Below are positions 47,501 through 59,365 of a DNA stretch of 64,000 nt, one piece after another. The translations under genes were made by a program, and so were the position numbers. Source of the DNA: Dimorphilus gyrociliatus (Eukaryota > Annelida > Polychaeta > Dinophilidae). Numbering within the stretch: the first letter of the stretch is position 1; each line of letters opens with the position of its first letter. Below the pieces are notes generated by a model. That model worked only from the letters and a program-made list of their open reading frames with translations. It did no database searches and was not told the DNA's origin. The stretch is taken from NCBI GenBank assembly GCA_904063045.1, contig CAJFCJ010000047.1, positions 1-64,000 of the forward strand, in the 5' to 3' direction.

Positions 47501-48621
47501 TAAAATAGTTAATTTTTTTAGAGTAGAAATTGATATAATAACTTAACTACTATAAATAAAAATACAGTTAGAGTTATATCTGATGAATTGCCAGAAAAGT
47601 TTATTTCTTTTAAAAGGTGACTTTGCGCAAAACATTTTTTCTGATCATTGCATTCATTGCTAATAAACTGGCAATAGGATAGATTGATTTCCCTCAATGA
47701 TTCGCATCTCTTAAACAGTAACTCAAGGCTCGAAAACTGCCTCTGTAATGGATATACAGTATATATTTTTTTATATTTTAGTTATTTTGATGTATGAATT
47801 ACAAAAGAAAATCTTACCAGAAAATTTGTTGAAAGACAAGTTTAACTTGATCATATTCTTAAGACACTTGAATAAAACAACATTTTCAAAGTTATACAGC
47901 AATCTTCTAACTCTAACTTTTCCAATAAGTTACTTTCCTCAATCTATTGGTAATCTTGATTCATTTCAATAATTTTGCTAAAATTCATGTGTTTTAGGCG
48001 AAGTTTGCGGATATTCTTAAAAGTGAATATTATATCAGGAATAATGGAAAAAGGTAATTGACAATGTACTCTATTATCAATATGAATTTTTTAAAGTCAA
48101 TCTTTGAAGGATATTTTTGCAATTTGAAATATCTCTTGAAAATTAAATTTTACATTCATCAGTGACAATTTTGTAATTTGCCTTTCTAAAATTGAAACAA
48201 TAAAATTCCAAGCAGCTGTCATTAAAATTATATAGTTTACAATATGTAACTGCTTGAAAATTCTTCATCTTTCAATATCCTTCTTTTTTATTACATATTC
48301 ACGTTGATAAGCATGGACTTTAAATTCTTCCATTCAGCTTCTATCTTCATAAACTGAACTGTAATTAGAATGAAGTTAAAGATTTTTGCAATTTTCCAAA
48401 TATGCAATGAGAGCATATGAAATAGATGGAGCATCTAACTAAAACGAAAATTTGTAGACAACAAGAAAAATTCAAAGCAGGTCGTGGCAGCAATTTGAAA
48501 TTGCATCAATTATATTTAATAAGAGGCATGTCTCGCGTTATGTACTGCATAAATCACATCTTATAACTATATATGCATGTAAAATAACTAATCTTCAACT
48601 AATGTCATTGTTAATGCTCTC
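47501..48621. other. No gene recognised
   Basis: A 74-codon + frame at 47748 is AT-driven and unsupported. Otherwise non-coding. Confidence 0.4.
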
Positions 48622-50373
48622 TCAATCAACAATGATATCAAATTTAGGATGATTCTTAAATATTTCTTCAATTTGTGTAGATTGATTGTCATTCAGGTTA
48701 CAAAAATTAAATTGAATATCCTTTATCATATTTGATGAATGAATTAATCCATCACAAATTGCTAGAATTCCATTTTCCATATCTTTATTCCCATCTAAAT
48801 TGATAAATTCTATTCTGGAAAACTTTTGCAACATTTTTCCAATTTCCACACATTGATTTTCATTTAAATCACAAAAACTAAGTTCAACTGTTTTTAAGGT
48901 ATTTGATGAATGAACTAAACCATCACAAATTTTAAATAATCCATTTCCCATATCTTTATTCCCATCTAAATAAATTAATTCGATTTTAGACAAATTTTCC
49001 AGCATATTTCCAATTTGTATACATTGATTTTCAGTTAGATTACATGAACTTAAATCAATTTCTTTCAAAGTATTTGATGAATAAACAAGCCCTTCACAAA
49101 TTTCTTTTAATCCATTTCCCATATCAGTATTTCTCCATAATCTGATTATTTCAATTTTAGTACAATTTTGTAGTACATTGCCAAGTCTTGTAGATTGATT
49201 TTCAGTTAGATTACACATACCAAAATCAATTTCTTTTAAGGTGTTTGATGAGGGAATGAGTCCGTCACAAATTGCCAAAAGTCCATTACCAGCATTTTTA
49301 TTCCCATCTATTTTGAATACTTCAATATTTTGACAATTAATCAAAAAATTTCCAATTTCTGTAGTTTGTTTCACATTTAGATCACAAGAACTAAAATCAA
49401 TTTTTTTTAAAGTATTTGATGAATAAATAAGTTGATCACAAATTTCTACTAATCCATTTCCCATATTTGTGTTTTTCCATAGTCTGAATACTTCAATTTT
49501 AGAACAATTTTTTAACAAATTTCCTAGTGATCTACATCCCTTTTCATTAAGATTACATGAACTAAAATCAATTTCTTTTAATTTATTTGATGAATGAAGA
49601 AGTTGCTGACAAATTTTTAATAGTTCATTTCCAATATCCTTTTCAAGAAATAACTTAATAACCTCTATGTTAGAACAATTTTCCAACATATTTCCAATTT
49701 GTATACATTGATTTTTAGTTAGTTGGCAGTAACTTAATTCAATTTCTTTTAAATTACTTGATGAATAAATGAGTCCATCACAAATATCAAGCAATCCATT
49801 ACCCATTTTCCTATTCCAACCTAATTTAATAGCTTCAAGTTTAGGACATTTTTTCAGCATCTTTCCTATTTCAGCACATTGCTTTTCATTAAGATCACAT
49901 AAACTCAGGTTGATTTCTTTTAAAGTATTTGATGAATTGACAAGACCATTAGCAATCCTGAACAATCCATTTCCCATGTCTCTATTTCTGCATAATGTAA
50001 TCTTTTCAACTCTAGAACAATATTTCAATGTACTTCCAAGTTTTATATTTTGATTTTCATTTAGATTACAAAAACTAAAATCAATTTCTTTCAAGGTATT
50101 TGATGAGGAGATGAGCCCATCACAAATCTCTAAAAACCCATTTCCCATATCAATATTACTCAATAATCTGACTATTTTAATTTTAGAACAATTTTTCAAT
50201 GTATTTCCAATTTTTGCCCATTCAATTTCATTTAGATGACAATCACTGAAATTAATCTCTTTCAAAGTGTTTTTCGAAGATGCAATTCCATTACAAATAT
50301 TTAAAAATCCTTCTTTCACATCTTCACTTCTTGCTGATCCATTAACTACAATCCTAAAACCATTTTTCAGCAT
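48622..50373 (-). CDS. Ribonuclease-inhibitor-type LRR protein, ten near-identical 57-aa units (583 aa)
   Basis: Single open frame. After a short leader (MLKNGFRIVVNGSARSEDV) come ten consecutive units of 57 residues, each pairing two LRRs: the pattern SSNTLKEIDFSSCNLNENQ, then IGNMLENCSKIEVIRL and NxDMGNGLLEICDGL. A 57-residue alternating (28+29) period is that of RI-type LRRs, which form a horseshoe for protein binding. The unit repeats at DNA level (171 bp), implying recent tandem amplification. No signal peptide or other domain, so probably cytoplasmic. An upstream in-frame extension to 50394 contains a possible acceptor (ttgtctatag), so a 5' exon may exist. Confidence 0.75.
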   Translation of the reverse strand: MLKNGFRIVVNGSARSEDVKEGFLNICNGIASSKNTLKEINFSDCHLNEIEWAKIGNTLKNCSKIKIVRLLSNIDMGNGFLEICDGLISSSNTLKEIDFSFCNLNENQNIKLGSTLKYCSRVEKITLCRNRDMGNGLFRIANGLVNSSNTLKEINLSLCDLNEKQCAEIGKMLKKCPKLEAIKLGWNRKMGNGLLDICDGLIYSSSNLKEIELSYCQLTKNQCIQIGNMLENCSNIEVIKLFLEKDIGNELLKICQQLLHSSNKLKEIDFSSCNLNEKGCRSLGNLLKNCSKIEVFRLWKNTNMGNGLVEICDQLIYSSNTLKKIDFSSCDLNVKQTTEIGNFLINCQNIEVFKIDGNKNAGNGLLAICDGLIPSSNTLKEIDFGMCNLTENQSTRLGNVLQNCTKIEIIRLWRNTDMGNGLKEICEGLVYSSNTLKEIDLSSCNLTENQCIQIGNMLENLSKIELIYLDGNKDMGNGLFKICDGLVHSSNTLKTVELSFCDLNENQCVEIGKMLQKFSRIEFINLDGNKDMENGILAICDGLIHSSNMIKDIQFNFCNLNDNQSTQIEEIFKNHPKFDIIVD

Positions 50374-50637
50374 ATTTCTGGTTTCTATAGACAAAAAATA
50401 AAAACACTTATGAAAGAGTGATATCCTGTTTGGATATTTTTTTTATTATAACCATAGTATCATGGTTTTAGAAAGGTTATAGTGAAATTTGTGGTTACTA
50501 TTGAAAAAAAATGATATGACACACAAGTTATTTTTATAGGGTATGATAATATATATGTATGTAGTCGATGAAGGTAGCAACTAAAATCTAAGGTTTTGTA
50601 ATCAATGAGTAACAATTATAGGATGTCCCTTTTATTT

Positions 50638-51187
50638 TCAAATATTGACATGAATTTCATATTGCTTCAAAAAATCCATTGGAATTTCATTCATGTTTAT
50701 TTTAAAATCTAAATCTCTTGGGTGCTTTTGTTTGTTACTCTCTTTATATCTAGAAGCTTTTCTTTTTGGTGATTCTAATTCTGGCAAGTCTTTAGTATTA
50801 TCTCTAAATTTTAGGATAATATCTTCTGCTATTCTTTCACCAGTTTTGTCATTGTCATCAATTGCCATTTCCTTCAAATCCATTCTTGATTGAAGAACAT
50901 TTTACAGATTTTTATGCAGCTTACAAAGATGATTTTCATTTTTTACAATGAACTTTGATACCTTTTTGTAATATGTTTGCAGGACAATGAATTTTAGCAT
51001 ATCTTTGAGTACATCTGTAGGTGATGAAACATTCTATTTTTCTTTTCATAGAATTTTTGTATAGGAGTAAGTCTTTATGTTTTGCTCTTCCCCCTACAAC
51101 AATTTTGAAATCATCTCTTTCAGTTTCCATGATGTTACACTGTATATCCATCTCAAATTCATCATTTATATCAACTCTCTTTCCCAT
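50638..51187 (-). pseudogene. FLYWCH zinc-finger fragment of a MULE-type transposase
   Basis: Two frames, 51187-50936 and 50883-50638. The first holds DDFKIVVGGRAKHKDLLLYK, then CFITYRCTQRYAKIHCPA, a FLYWCH-type domain. The second has the following GERIAEDIILKFRDNT and LPELESPKRKASRYK, paralleling the RSIAEKVLLSYEPN and LPDINYLKRMANSNR segments of the element B transposase. The MULE catalytic domain is absent. Related relic at 32280-32460. Confidence 0.65.
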
Positions 51188-51666
51188 CTTCCATCTTCAA
51201 GGAAACTAAACTCTATTATTGTTTGATGGTTCACATTGATGGTGAAATAGCAGTCTGGAGGGTTGACACAACAGAATGAATAGTCAAGTAAATTGAAGAG
51301 TTTCGTCTATGTATTAGTAAATAAACTAAAAAGAGAGGGTTAGGGATTAACCCTAAGCTTAACCTTGATCATTAACTATGAAAAGATAATGTCTGAAACA
51401 TAAATATAAGGATAGCCGAGAAGCAAGTGTATGAAAAGAGACACAAAGGGCGAATTTTTGATACTTGGGAAGAACACCAAATTGAAAATGTCAAGGGAGT
51501 TGAAAGTCGGCTGATAAATCGCAACCAGACTAACCTTGACCTTTATAATGAATTCTGTTTTAAATAGTACCAATATATTAAAGAAATGCCAGGATTTTTC
51601 CAAAAGAATTTGTATTTGACCTGAGTTCACATTATCAAAGGTTTATTAGGATGAAATGCGACAATT

Positions 51667-52026
51667 TTATATTTCACATGAAAGACTGTTACATGACACC
51701 TCCTGTAACAAATTGTACAACAACGTGTTGCGTATAGGTATAACAGGAGCTGGTGTAGGTGGAATACATTGGAAACATTTGGTCGTAGTTTGTCGTTTTC
51801 TAAGAGGACCAGAATGACCCACCTGACCTTCAGGACCAGGAGGACCTGTCAGACTTTTAACACCATGAATGCCTTGTGAACCATCATTATTAGAAGCTGT
51901 TTGCGGACCTGTAGGTATTTCACATTGTTTTCCAAAACTTTGCTTAGATTGAATGTGGCAATGAAAGAGCTGCGGTGCTTTTATAGCGTTAGACAAGAAG
52001 TTTAAACAATAGGTTAATGGTTTCAA
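51667..52026 (-). pseudogene. Collagen-like fragment
   Basis: The minus frame contains a short Gly-X-Y run (GSQGIHGVK, then GPPGPEGQVGHSGPL) with one Gly lost, flanked by Cys (KCFQC) and Pro-rich sequence. About 25 triplet residues only. No signal exon or neighbouring collagen exons found; probably a remnant or a single exon of a small collagen. Confidence 0.35.
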
Positions 52027-52856
52027 AGTGGCTTGTCTACTTATATTCTAAATCTAACTTAATCCTACATTCTTTTTAAATTTTCTATTACTTGACAAAG
52101 ATTTTGTTCAAGCTGAAATAATACCTTTCAAAATGATCTATTATGTCTAAAAGATAGCTTAAACTGAAAGTTGATTGGGGTGAAAAGATCATGTCAATGG
52201 CGGAAGAAAGGATATAGACGAATCATAACAATTTTCTCTACAAAACCAGATTTTAGAACTTTATAAGAAAGATGACCAACTTTTATCAACAATTTCCAAA
52301 TCTGAAATTTGTTACATTTCTATACTGTTTAATATTTTAGGGTTTGGGGTAATTAAAAAGGTTACGCAAAGACCAGGGCCAATTGTAAAGCCAGTTAACA
52401 ATATATTCATGAAATGTTTCTATTTGTGAACATATTTCACAGAATTTACTAATAGACAATCAACATAAAAACTGTTAAATAATGGATACTCGGTACCTAA
52501 GTAATACATTTATTAACAAAGCAAATTTCTATTAAAAACATTCAAACTAAAAGCTCTTAGAACAAAGTCATTTTCGAGGCCTATATGTTTTTGATAATAA
52601 ATCTAATAACTACTTAATATATCTAAACTGTCTACTTAATTAGTCATAATCAATAAATGACTTACTTTTATGAGTATTTAATGAGCACTAAATCCATTAG
52701 AGTCAATAGGAAACTGTTACTTTGTAAGTGTTCATAAATATTTGAAAATTTTCTCATTGCAAAAAAACTGTATTTTTCTCAGTTTGTTTCCAGATTCTTT
52801 TACTAACCAGATCAGAACCAAACAATTTTTTATAGAGATTGCTCAAAACATTCAAA

Positions 52857-53757
52857 ATGAATATTGTGATTCTTCTGTTGAAGATAATATTAATGCTAAA
52901 CAATTCTATTGTTAAAACTGATAGTAAATAGTATTTTTTCTTTGAACATAGTTTTAATAATCACATTTCAATTTTCTATGTTTCAGGTTGTTCATATACT
53001 ATAGAAACCAATTTAAATATTGAAAATCATGGATATATTCCACCAGGGCACAATGTCCATTTTTTTTCAGCACCTAGACAAGTCTGTGAATTTATCTGTA
53101 ATAAATATCCTTCCTGCAGGTTAGAATTCTTTTTTATATAACTGTTTGTTCTCATACAAAACAAAGTTCAAATTTTATGTAAAAGGTCAATTGTGTACAA
53201 ATCTTTTCCAAGCACATGTTATTTAAAGACCAAAATAAAATCAGAAGTTACTACTAAAGAAGAGTCAGTGTCATATTATGAGAAACAGGCTGGATGTGGT
53301 TTGAAAATTATAAAACCTAAATATACACTAGTTCTATATTTCAATATCTTTTACAGAGTGTTCTTTGAAGAAGTATCCTAAAAAAACTATGACAAGAGAA
53401 TTGATCTATTCAGATTCATTCAGTAATTTGGCAGAGTGCCAAAATTTTTGCCATAGTAAATATAATTGTTTGTAAGTATTTTTACTTAAAATCTAAAAAT
53501 CTGTTTATGGTTTCTTATTAATTTTGTTATGAATTATAACAACTAGGTCATTTCAATACAATAATTCAAATGGAGAATGTAAATTGAATGAAATAACAAA
53601 GATAATTAATCCAAATTTAATTGCTTTATCAGATAAATATGATTACTTTGAACTAAATGAAGAATGCTGTTTGTATATTTTTATTTATTTATATTTTTTA
53701 TATATTCAATTCATTCTAAAACAACAAATCATTCAAATCATGAACAATAAAATCTAA
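52857..53757 (+). CDS. Secreted double PAN-domain protein (212 aa)
   Basis: Five exons: 52857-52923, 52987-53119, 53186-53298, 53357-53471, 53547-53757; phases sum to 213 codons. Signal peptide MNIVILLLKIILMLNNSIV. PAN1 begins SCSYTIETN, with QVCEFICNKYPSC and STCYLKTK, and ends YYEKQAGC. PAN2 has AECQNFCHSKYNCLSFQY and GECKLNE and ends ELNEECC. The final 20 residues after ECC are very hydrophobic (LYIFIYLYFLYIQFIL) and may be a membrane anchor or an unspliced 3' extension. Same exon phases and Cys pattern as 24660-25595. Confidence 0.7.
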
Positions 53758-54058
53758 ATCATTTTTTGGCTGAACAAACAAATAAGGTTACTAGGCTTAC
53801 ATTAATGTATATTGAAATGTAAAGTATTTTCATTGTCAAGTATTTTTAAAGACAAAAATTGGAATTTCTATCTCTGGAATTCCAATAACAATCTGAAAAA
53901 TAGATTGAGATATCTTCTTTGATAGATTCTTAATATTTTACTTATAAAGCTGAGGAGATTGGTTGAACTAAGTTCAAGTTGACTAATTAAAAAAAGAGGA
54001 GGATTACAGTTGTGACGAACCAGAAATTCCTACAATTACATTACAACAAAGTACAAAT
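53758..54058. other. 5' flank of the gypsy element
   Basis: No LTR could be defined, because the 3' half of the element is missing and no second copy is available. Confidence 0.35.
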
Positions 54059-55063
54059 GTGGTGCAGTCGACAGCCCACAATGCTACTTCAATGAATGTT
54101 ATTTTGGTTTATGAGAATGACAAAGCCAGAGCCAAGGAAGTAGATGAGTATCTTTCAAAAATTAATGAATTAATGTTGAGAATTAAAAGTAGTGGAGCCA
54201 AAGTTGATGGTAATAGCTTTTTAAAGTACCATTTGATGACTGGGGCAGCTACAATTCCTGAAGGTATGGTTAATCCTGATCCTACTCAACCAAAATTCAG
54301 TGGCATTCAAGATAATGCTTTGGAGAAGACAATTGCAAGTCTTCTAATTGATGCTAATGAGAAACCTAATACTACTTTGCTGAGACCCTATTCTGGTAGC
54401 AAAGATACCTGGGCCTTTAAGAGGAACTTTCAAACAGCTTGTGAATTAAACCTTTGGGATACAGAGGAGAAAAGAATTTGAATGCTGAGAAAATACACTA
54501 CCGGAAGAGCCAGAGATGTTATTGAAAGTTTACCCTCCATGGCAAATGAAAATGAAATTTGGGATGCATTGGATGAAGAATTTAGCCCAGATCCTATGGC
54601 TTACAAAAAAGAAATTGATAGATTGAGACAGTTCAATGATGACACTGTCCAAAGTTTTGTTAGAAGAAGTAAAGAACTTGTGGAAAAATTCCTACCATTC
54701 AATACTACTGAAATGGTTTGTGTTGCTGAAAGAGTTAGAGAACTTCAACTGTTAACTGTATTCAGGAATGGTCTTAAAGGAAAAATTGTTAATCATGTGG
54801 AAAAAGATGAAAAGATTAACTCAGTTAATCAGTATATTAAATTGGTAAAAAGAGCAGAAATATTTTTTGATAATGCAAGAAAGGAAAGTGAAAATGAATT
54901 CAAACAGTACAAAAGGAGATTTGACAACAATCAGAGTAACTCAAATCAAAATGAACATACATTTAAACCTTTTTCTCAAAATAGATTTCAACAACAAAGA
55001 AATGGAAATGCAGGAAATAATGAAAAAGGCAGCTTTAACAGACTAATTACATGTTGGACCTGA
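54059..55063 (+). pseudogene. Gypsy gag
   Basis: Same-frame halves interrupted by TGA at 54479-54481. The second half has the retrotransposon gag core pattern (WDALDEEFSPDP, LRQFNDDTVQSFVRRSKEL, VFRNGLKGKI), then a Gln/Asn-rich basic tail (NNQSNSNQNE, RFQQQRNGN). The usual CCHC knuckle is lost; only TCW remains before the stop. Confidence 0.75.
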
Positions 55064-55097
55064 TGAACCTAATGAAACTGAAATTTCTAAAGGAAGA

Positions 55098-56470
55098 ATG
55101 GCAATATTTAATTTCAAAGAAGAGAAAATTGCACATTTTAAGTGTACTTCTTTGGTAAAAGGCAGAAAAGATTTCCAATTTCATATGAAAAATCATAATG
55201 GAAGAGAGGTTATTGCTTTATATGATTCAGGAGCACTTTTGTCATTTATTACAGAAAAAGAAATCAGGTTAATGGATTCTAAATTCATCAAGAAAGAAAC
55301 TACTGGCTTACCAATCATCACTTCAGCAGAGGGAAATGCTTTAAAGACAAAAGGAAAAGCAAAACTGAATATTCAATTTAATGGAAGAATTATGGAACAA
55401 GAATTCTTTATTATGGAAAAACTAGATATGGCTATAATACTTGGTTGTGATTTCTTAGAAAATGCTGGAGCTCTTATTGATTTTGCAACAAAACAAGTTT
55501 CTCTTCCATTCTTTATCAGAAAAGGACAACCAGTTAGAAAGTTTTTGCAATATAACAAAAATCACCAGACAAAATTTGGAAAACAAGGCAGTGTAAAAAA
55601 AGTAACTGTTGGAATGATGGGACAGTATTTTGAAGATTCTGACACTCAATCTGAAGTTTTTGATATTCCATCTGAAGTTTCAGATAGTGTGGACTCAGAA
55701 ATGGAAGTTACTGATCAAGATACTGGCTATGATACAAGCAACACTTATGGTTCAAGCATAGTTTATGAGGGATTCAATGGTTTGATTCAAATAGCAATTA
55801 TGGCACAGATGAAAGTTCCAGTACTTCTGAAAATTATGATACAGAAACAAGTATTGAATCAGATCACAGCCCAGACTCAGATTTGGATATAATCAATGGT
55901 ACAAGCTCATCTGAAGATGAAATTAGTGATTCAACTGATTCTCATAATGGTTCAATGATTGTTATAGACTCATCTGAAGAAGAGCTTGATAACGTAACTG
56001 AGCCTGATAATGATTCAATGATTGTTATAGACTCATCTGAAGAAGAGACCAGTAACACAATTGAGTCTGACAATGATTCCATAATGGTTATAGACTCATC
56101 TGATGAAGAGACTGGAAACATACCTAAGTCTGGCAATGACTCAGTTATTCTCATAAATTCCTCTGAAGAAGAAACTGAAGACTTAGCTAAGGAAATGGAA
56201 ATGAAACCACAATGCATAGAATTAGAAGATGGAATAACTATCAAAGTGGAAAAAGAACAAAAGAAAAATCCAGTAACTCCTGAAATAGAAGAATTACAGT
56301 TGGAAAGCATTGAATTTGAACATTTGTCTAATCAAAATGTACACAATATTAATTCAAATACACTAGAAATTGACAATTATTTACATGTGTCCAAAAATAA
56401 TCTTGACAAGAACAGAGAAGAATTAAAAGAAATGATAAAGAATTATGAAGATATTATTGCTACAAAATAA
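55098..56470 (+). pseudogene. Gypsy protease followed by an acidic SIM-like repeat array
   Basis: The protease has the active-site ALYDSGALLSFI (DSGA) and ILGCDFLENAGALIDF. After the protease the chain becomes Ser/Asp/Glu-rich. A one-base frame change near 55790 separates it from four tandem units of about 24 aa, with cores MIVIDSSEEE (twice), IMVIDSSDEE and VILINSSEEE. Each is a hydrophobic V/I cluster followed by Ser and acidic residues, the form of SUMO-interaction motifs. The spacer then leads to the linker before RT. Confidence 0.7.
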
Positions 56471-57152
56471 GAATGACATTGGTTCACCAGATGTTCCACC
56501 AATGGCAATTGAATTATTGGAAGATATAAAGCCTTTCAAACAAAGACCATACAGATTGCCACCCAACAAACAGCAGGAATGCAGGGATCAATTAAATGGA
56601 TTATTGGAAAATGGTCTAATTAGAGCAAGCAAAAGCCAATGGGCTTCACCCATTGTTTTTGTGAAAAAGAAAGAAGGAACATTAAGAATTGTGTGGATTA
56701 CAGAAAACTTAACAAGCAATCAAAAAAGAATTGTTATCCAATCCCACATCAAGAAGATTTATTTGATAAGCTTGGAGGAGGCCACATATATTTTTCTATA
56801 TTGGATTTAACAAGTGCATTTCATCATATTCCAATCAAAGAAGAAGATAAGGAGAAAACTGCTTTTATTACACCATTTGGTTTATTTGAATTCAACCACA
56901 TGCCATTTGGTTTGGCAAATGCACCTTCACACTTCAGCTATATCATGCCAAATTTTGTTATTAATGGATTGGAAAACTTCTGCATTAATTATATGGATGA
57001 TATTATAGTTTTTACCAAAACATTGGAAGAACACTTTGTAGCTCTACAGAAACTTATGGAAAGAATCAAGGAAAAAGACTTTAGAATTAAACTGAGCAAA
57101 TGTGCATTCTTACAAGAATCAGTTCAATTCCTTGGTCATAGAATTACACAGA
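56445..57152 (+). pseudogene. Gypsy reverse transcriptase, frameshifted and truncated
   Basis: The frame changes near 56690-56700. Recognisable RT blocks: RPYRLPPNKQQE, GLIRASKSQWASPIVFVKKK, VDYRKLN, FSILDLTSAFHHIPI, FGLFEFNHMPFGLANAP, the catalytic YMDD box in INYMDDIIVFT, and FLGHRIT at the break. Stops before the thumb and RNase H. Confidence 0.85.
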
Positions 57153-57155
57153 GAN

Positions 57156-57260
57156 GGGGTCGGGAAAAAACGTCCTTGGGAAAAAACGTCCCTGGGAAAA
57201 AACGTCCCAGGGCGGGAAAAAACGTCCTAATTGTTGGGAAAAAACGTCCTATGCCTGGCT
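57156..57260. repeat. Element A left terminal array
   Basis: Five units of GGGAAAAAACGTCC spaced by 2-9 bp (ttg, ctg, cagggc and attgtt spacers). Confidence 0.85.
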
Positions 57261-59145
57261 AAAGATATACTTGGCATAATTATTTATACTTATAATCAGA
57301 AATGTTTTTCTCTTTGCTGTTTATTTCATTTATAGAATAAAATATTAATATTTTTGAAGAAAGGGATATGTATTGTGATGTTTTTACCAGTTTTCTCTGA
57401 ATTATGTAATGCTATTAAAAGAGAAATGAGTTATTTCCTTGTCTTGTCTGTAAGTGAAAGATAAATTTTGCATTTCTTGGCATATTTTCAGGCTAATTTG
57501 TTTTTTAAGCATTGAAACTCTGGTATTGATTTAGTTTATTGAATATTACAAGATTATACATTGTTTAAGAACACTTCTTTCCAGTGAGTTATTATTTATA
57601 ATTTTTGTATAGGCAGCCATATTTGATAGTTGAAAGTGAATTTATTTTTGCAGAAACTTAGTAATGGCACCTGTTGTATTAATTGTAATAAAAGATTTTA
57701 TGGCAGACAGAGAAAGATGAAATGCAATGACTGCCAAGATTATGTCCATGCCAAATGCATCAAAGGTCTGTCTCTTTATATGTTTTTATTAAATTATTCA
57801 CTTTTTTCATTTTCAATTTAGAATCTGAAAGAGTATTTTGCAATAATTGTGCAGAAAAGTTCAGGATTCATGAAACTACATGTTCACTTTGTCATCATAT
57901 CTGTAAAGGTGATATTTACTATGTAAAACATACATTTATTTAACTTTGCTTAATATTACAGAAATGAAAGATGATAAGTGTTCTTCATGCAAAAGTTTGA
58001 GTGAAAGATATTGTCTCATTAGTTTATCAGATGTGATCAATGATGATCCTATTGTAAAAGCTGCTCTGAGTTGTACTCATAATAATATGGTTAAAGACAA
58101 TTGTAGTCTTAAAGAAGTTAGCAATACTTCTAATATGGAGGAAAATTTATTGCATGAAAATGAAACTGAAAATAATGAGAATATGGAAAGCTCAGACAAA
58201 TTTCATATTATTATTGGTGGAAGTCAAAAAGGGAAAGATATTTTGACCAACAATGGCTATGCTTTTAATATAAAATCTAGAAGTGACAAGAGAACCATCT
58301 GGAGATGTTCTGTTAGAAATAAGAATATTCAATGTCCAGTTATTATTCAACAAAAAGAAATATTTTCATAAAGAGTAAACATGAACACAATCATAACAAA
58401 AGGAAAAGCCTTATTGTGAATATTTCTGCTAGAAAAGAATTGAGAGCAATCTCTAATGCAGACATCAAGTCATCTGGAAGAGCAATTGCTGAAGATCTAT
58501 TAATTAATTTAAATAAAAGTGAAAATAACCTACCAAAACTGGAAAATCTGAGGAGATTAGCCAATATCAATAGGCAAAATCAAGGCCTAAAGAACCAAAC
58601 GAAATTGATTTTGAACTTAATACAACATTTATACCAGATGATTTTCTTCAAAGTGATATTGTTGTAAGAAATCAAAGAGTTTTACTATTTGCTTCTAAGC
58701 ACCAGCTGTCTTTATTATGTAAAAGTAAAGTATGGTATTTAGATGGCACTTTCAAGGCTGTGAAGGATCCATTTGTACAGCTTTTTTCTGTTCATTCTTT
58801 TATTAAAAATGATGGAGAAGCAAAACAAATTCCATTAGCATTTGCTTTTTAACATCAAAGAAAAAAAAAGTGTACAAAATGATTCTTAAAGTAAGTATGA
58901 TTTGGTTGCTTAATTCTGTTTCATTAACTTCATCTTATCAAAAGGAGATTCAAAAATTGACAAATGGTTTTCAACCTGACAAATTTGTAGTTGATTTTGA
59001 ATTAGGTATATGGAGTGCTCTTAACTCAGTTTACCCTAATATTCCTATTCAAGGTTGTGTCTTCCATTGGACACAAGCTGTCTACAGAAAAATTCAAGTA
59101 AGCTTATATTTAAATTCAGTGCTTGGCCTTATTATTAAATTATTG

Positions 59146-59155
59146 TAGAATTTGG
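59146..59155 (+). repeat. Target-site duplication of element B, left copy
   Basis: TAGAATTTGG, repeated at 61904-61913. 8-10 bp depending on where the GG is assigned, fitting the 8-11 bp of MULEs. The TAG is the splice acceptor of the host transposase's last exon. Confidence 0.85.
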
Positions 59156-59365
59156 AGTTGGGGTGCGAACGTACCTGGGTGTGAACGTACCCGGGTGCGA
59201 ACGTACCCTGGGCGGGTGCGAACGTACCTGGGTACGTTCGCACCCTATTTTTATATTTATTTTATTTTTGAATTTTTGAATAAAAGATTTAGCTATAAAT
59301 CTAAAAGTATGTATTTAAAAGACTAAATATTATACTAAAAAACAATAAAGCTTGACAAATGATAT

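Larger units (their letters stand above)
54059..57154 (+). mobile_element. Ty3/gypsy retrotransposon, decayed and 3'-truncated
   Basis: Order gag, protease, acidic spacer, reverse transcriptase, all + strand, with at least three frameshifts and one nonsense codon. It ends abruptly inside RT at the ambiguous base 57155, against the inverted repeat of MULE element A. RNase H, integrase and both LTRs are absent. Other scraps of the family lie at 31790-32060 and perhaps 10180-10245. Confidence 0.85.

Noticed and set aside
47748-47972. 74-codon + frame
   Set aside because: AT-driven composition, no neighbours or similarity.
49769-50053. 94-codon + frame inside the LRR gene
   Set aside because: Antisense shadow of the repeated LRR units.
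57156-57260. Short regularly spaced direct repeats (also at 61773-61903 and 62613-62741) that look CRISPR-like
   Set aside because: Spacers are only 2-9 bp and not unique, the arrays occur as inverted pairs at transposon ends, and the genome is animal.
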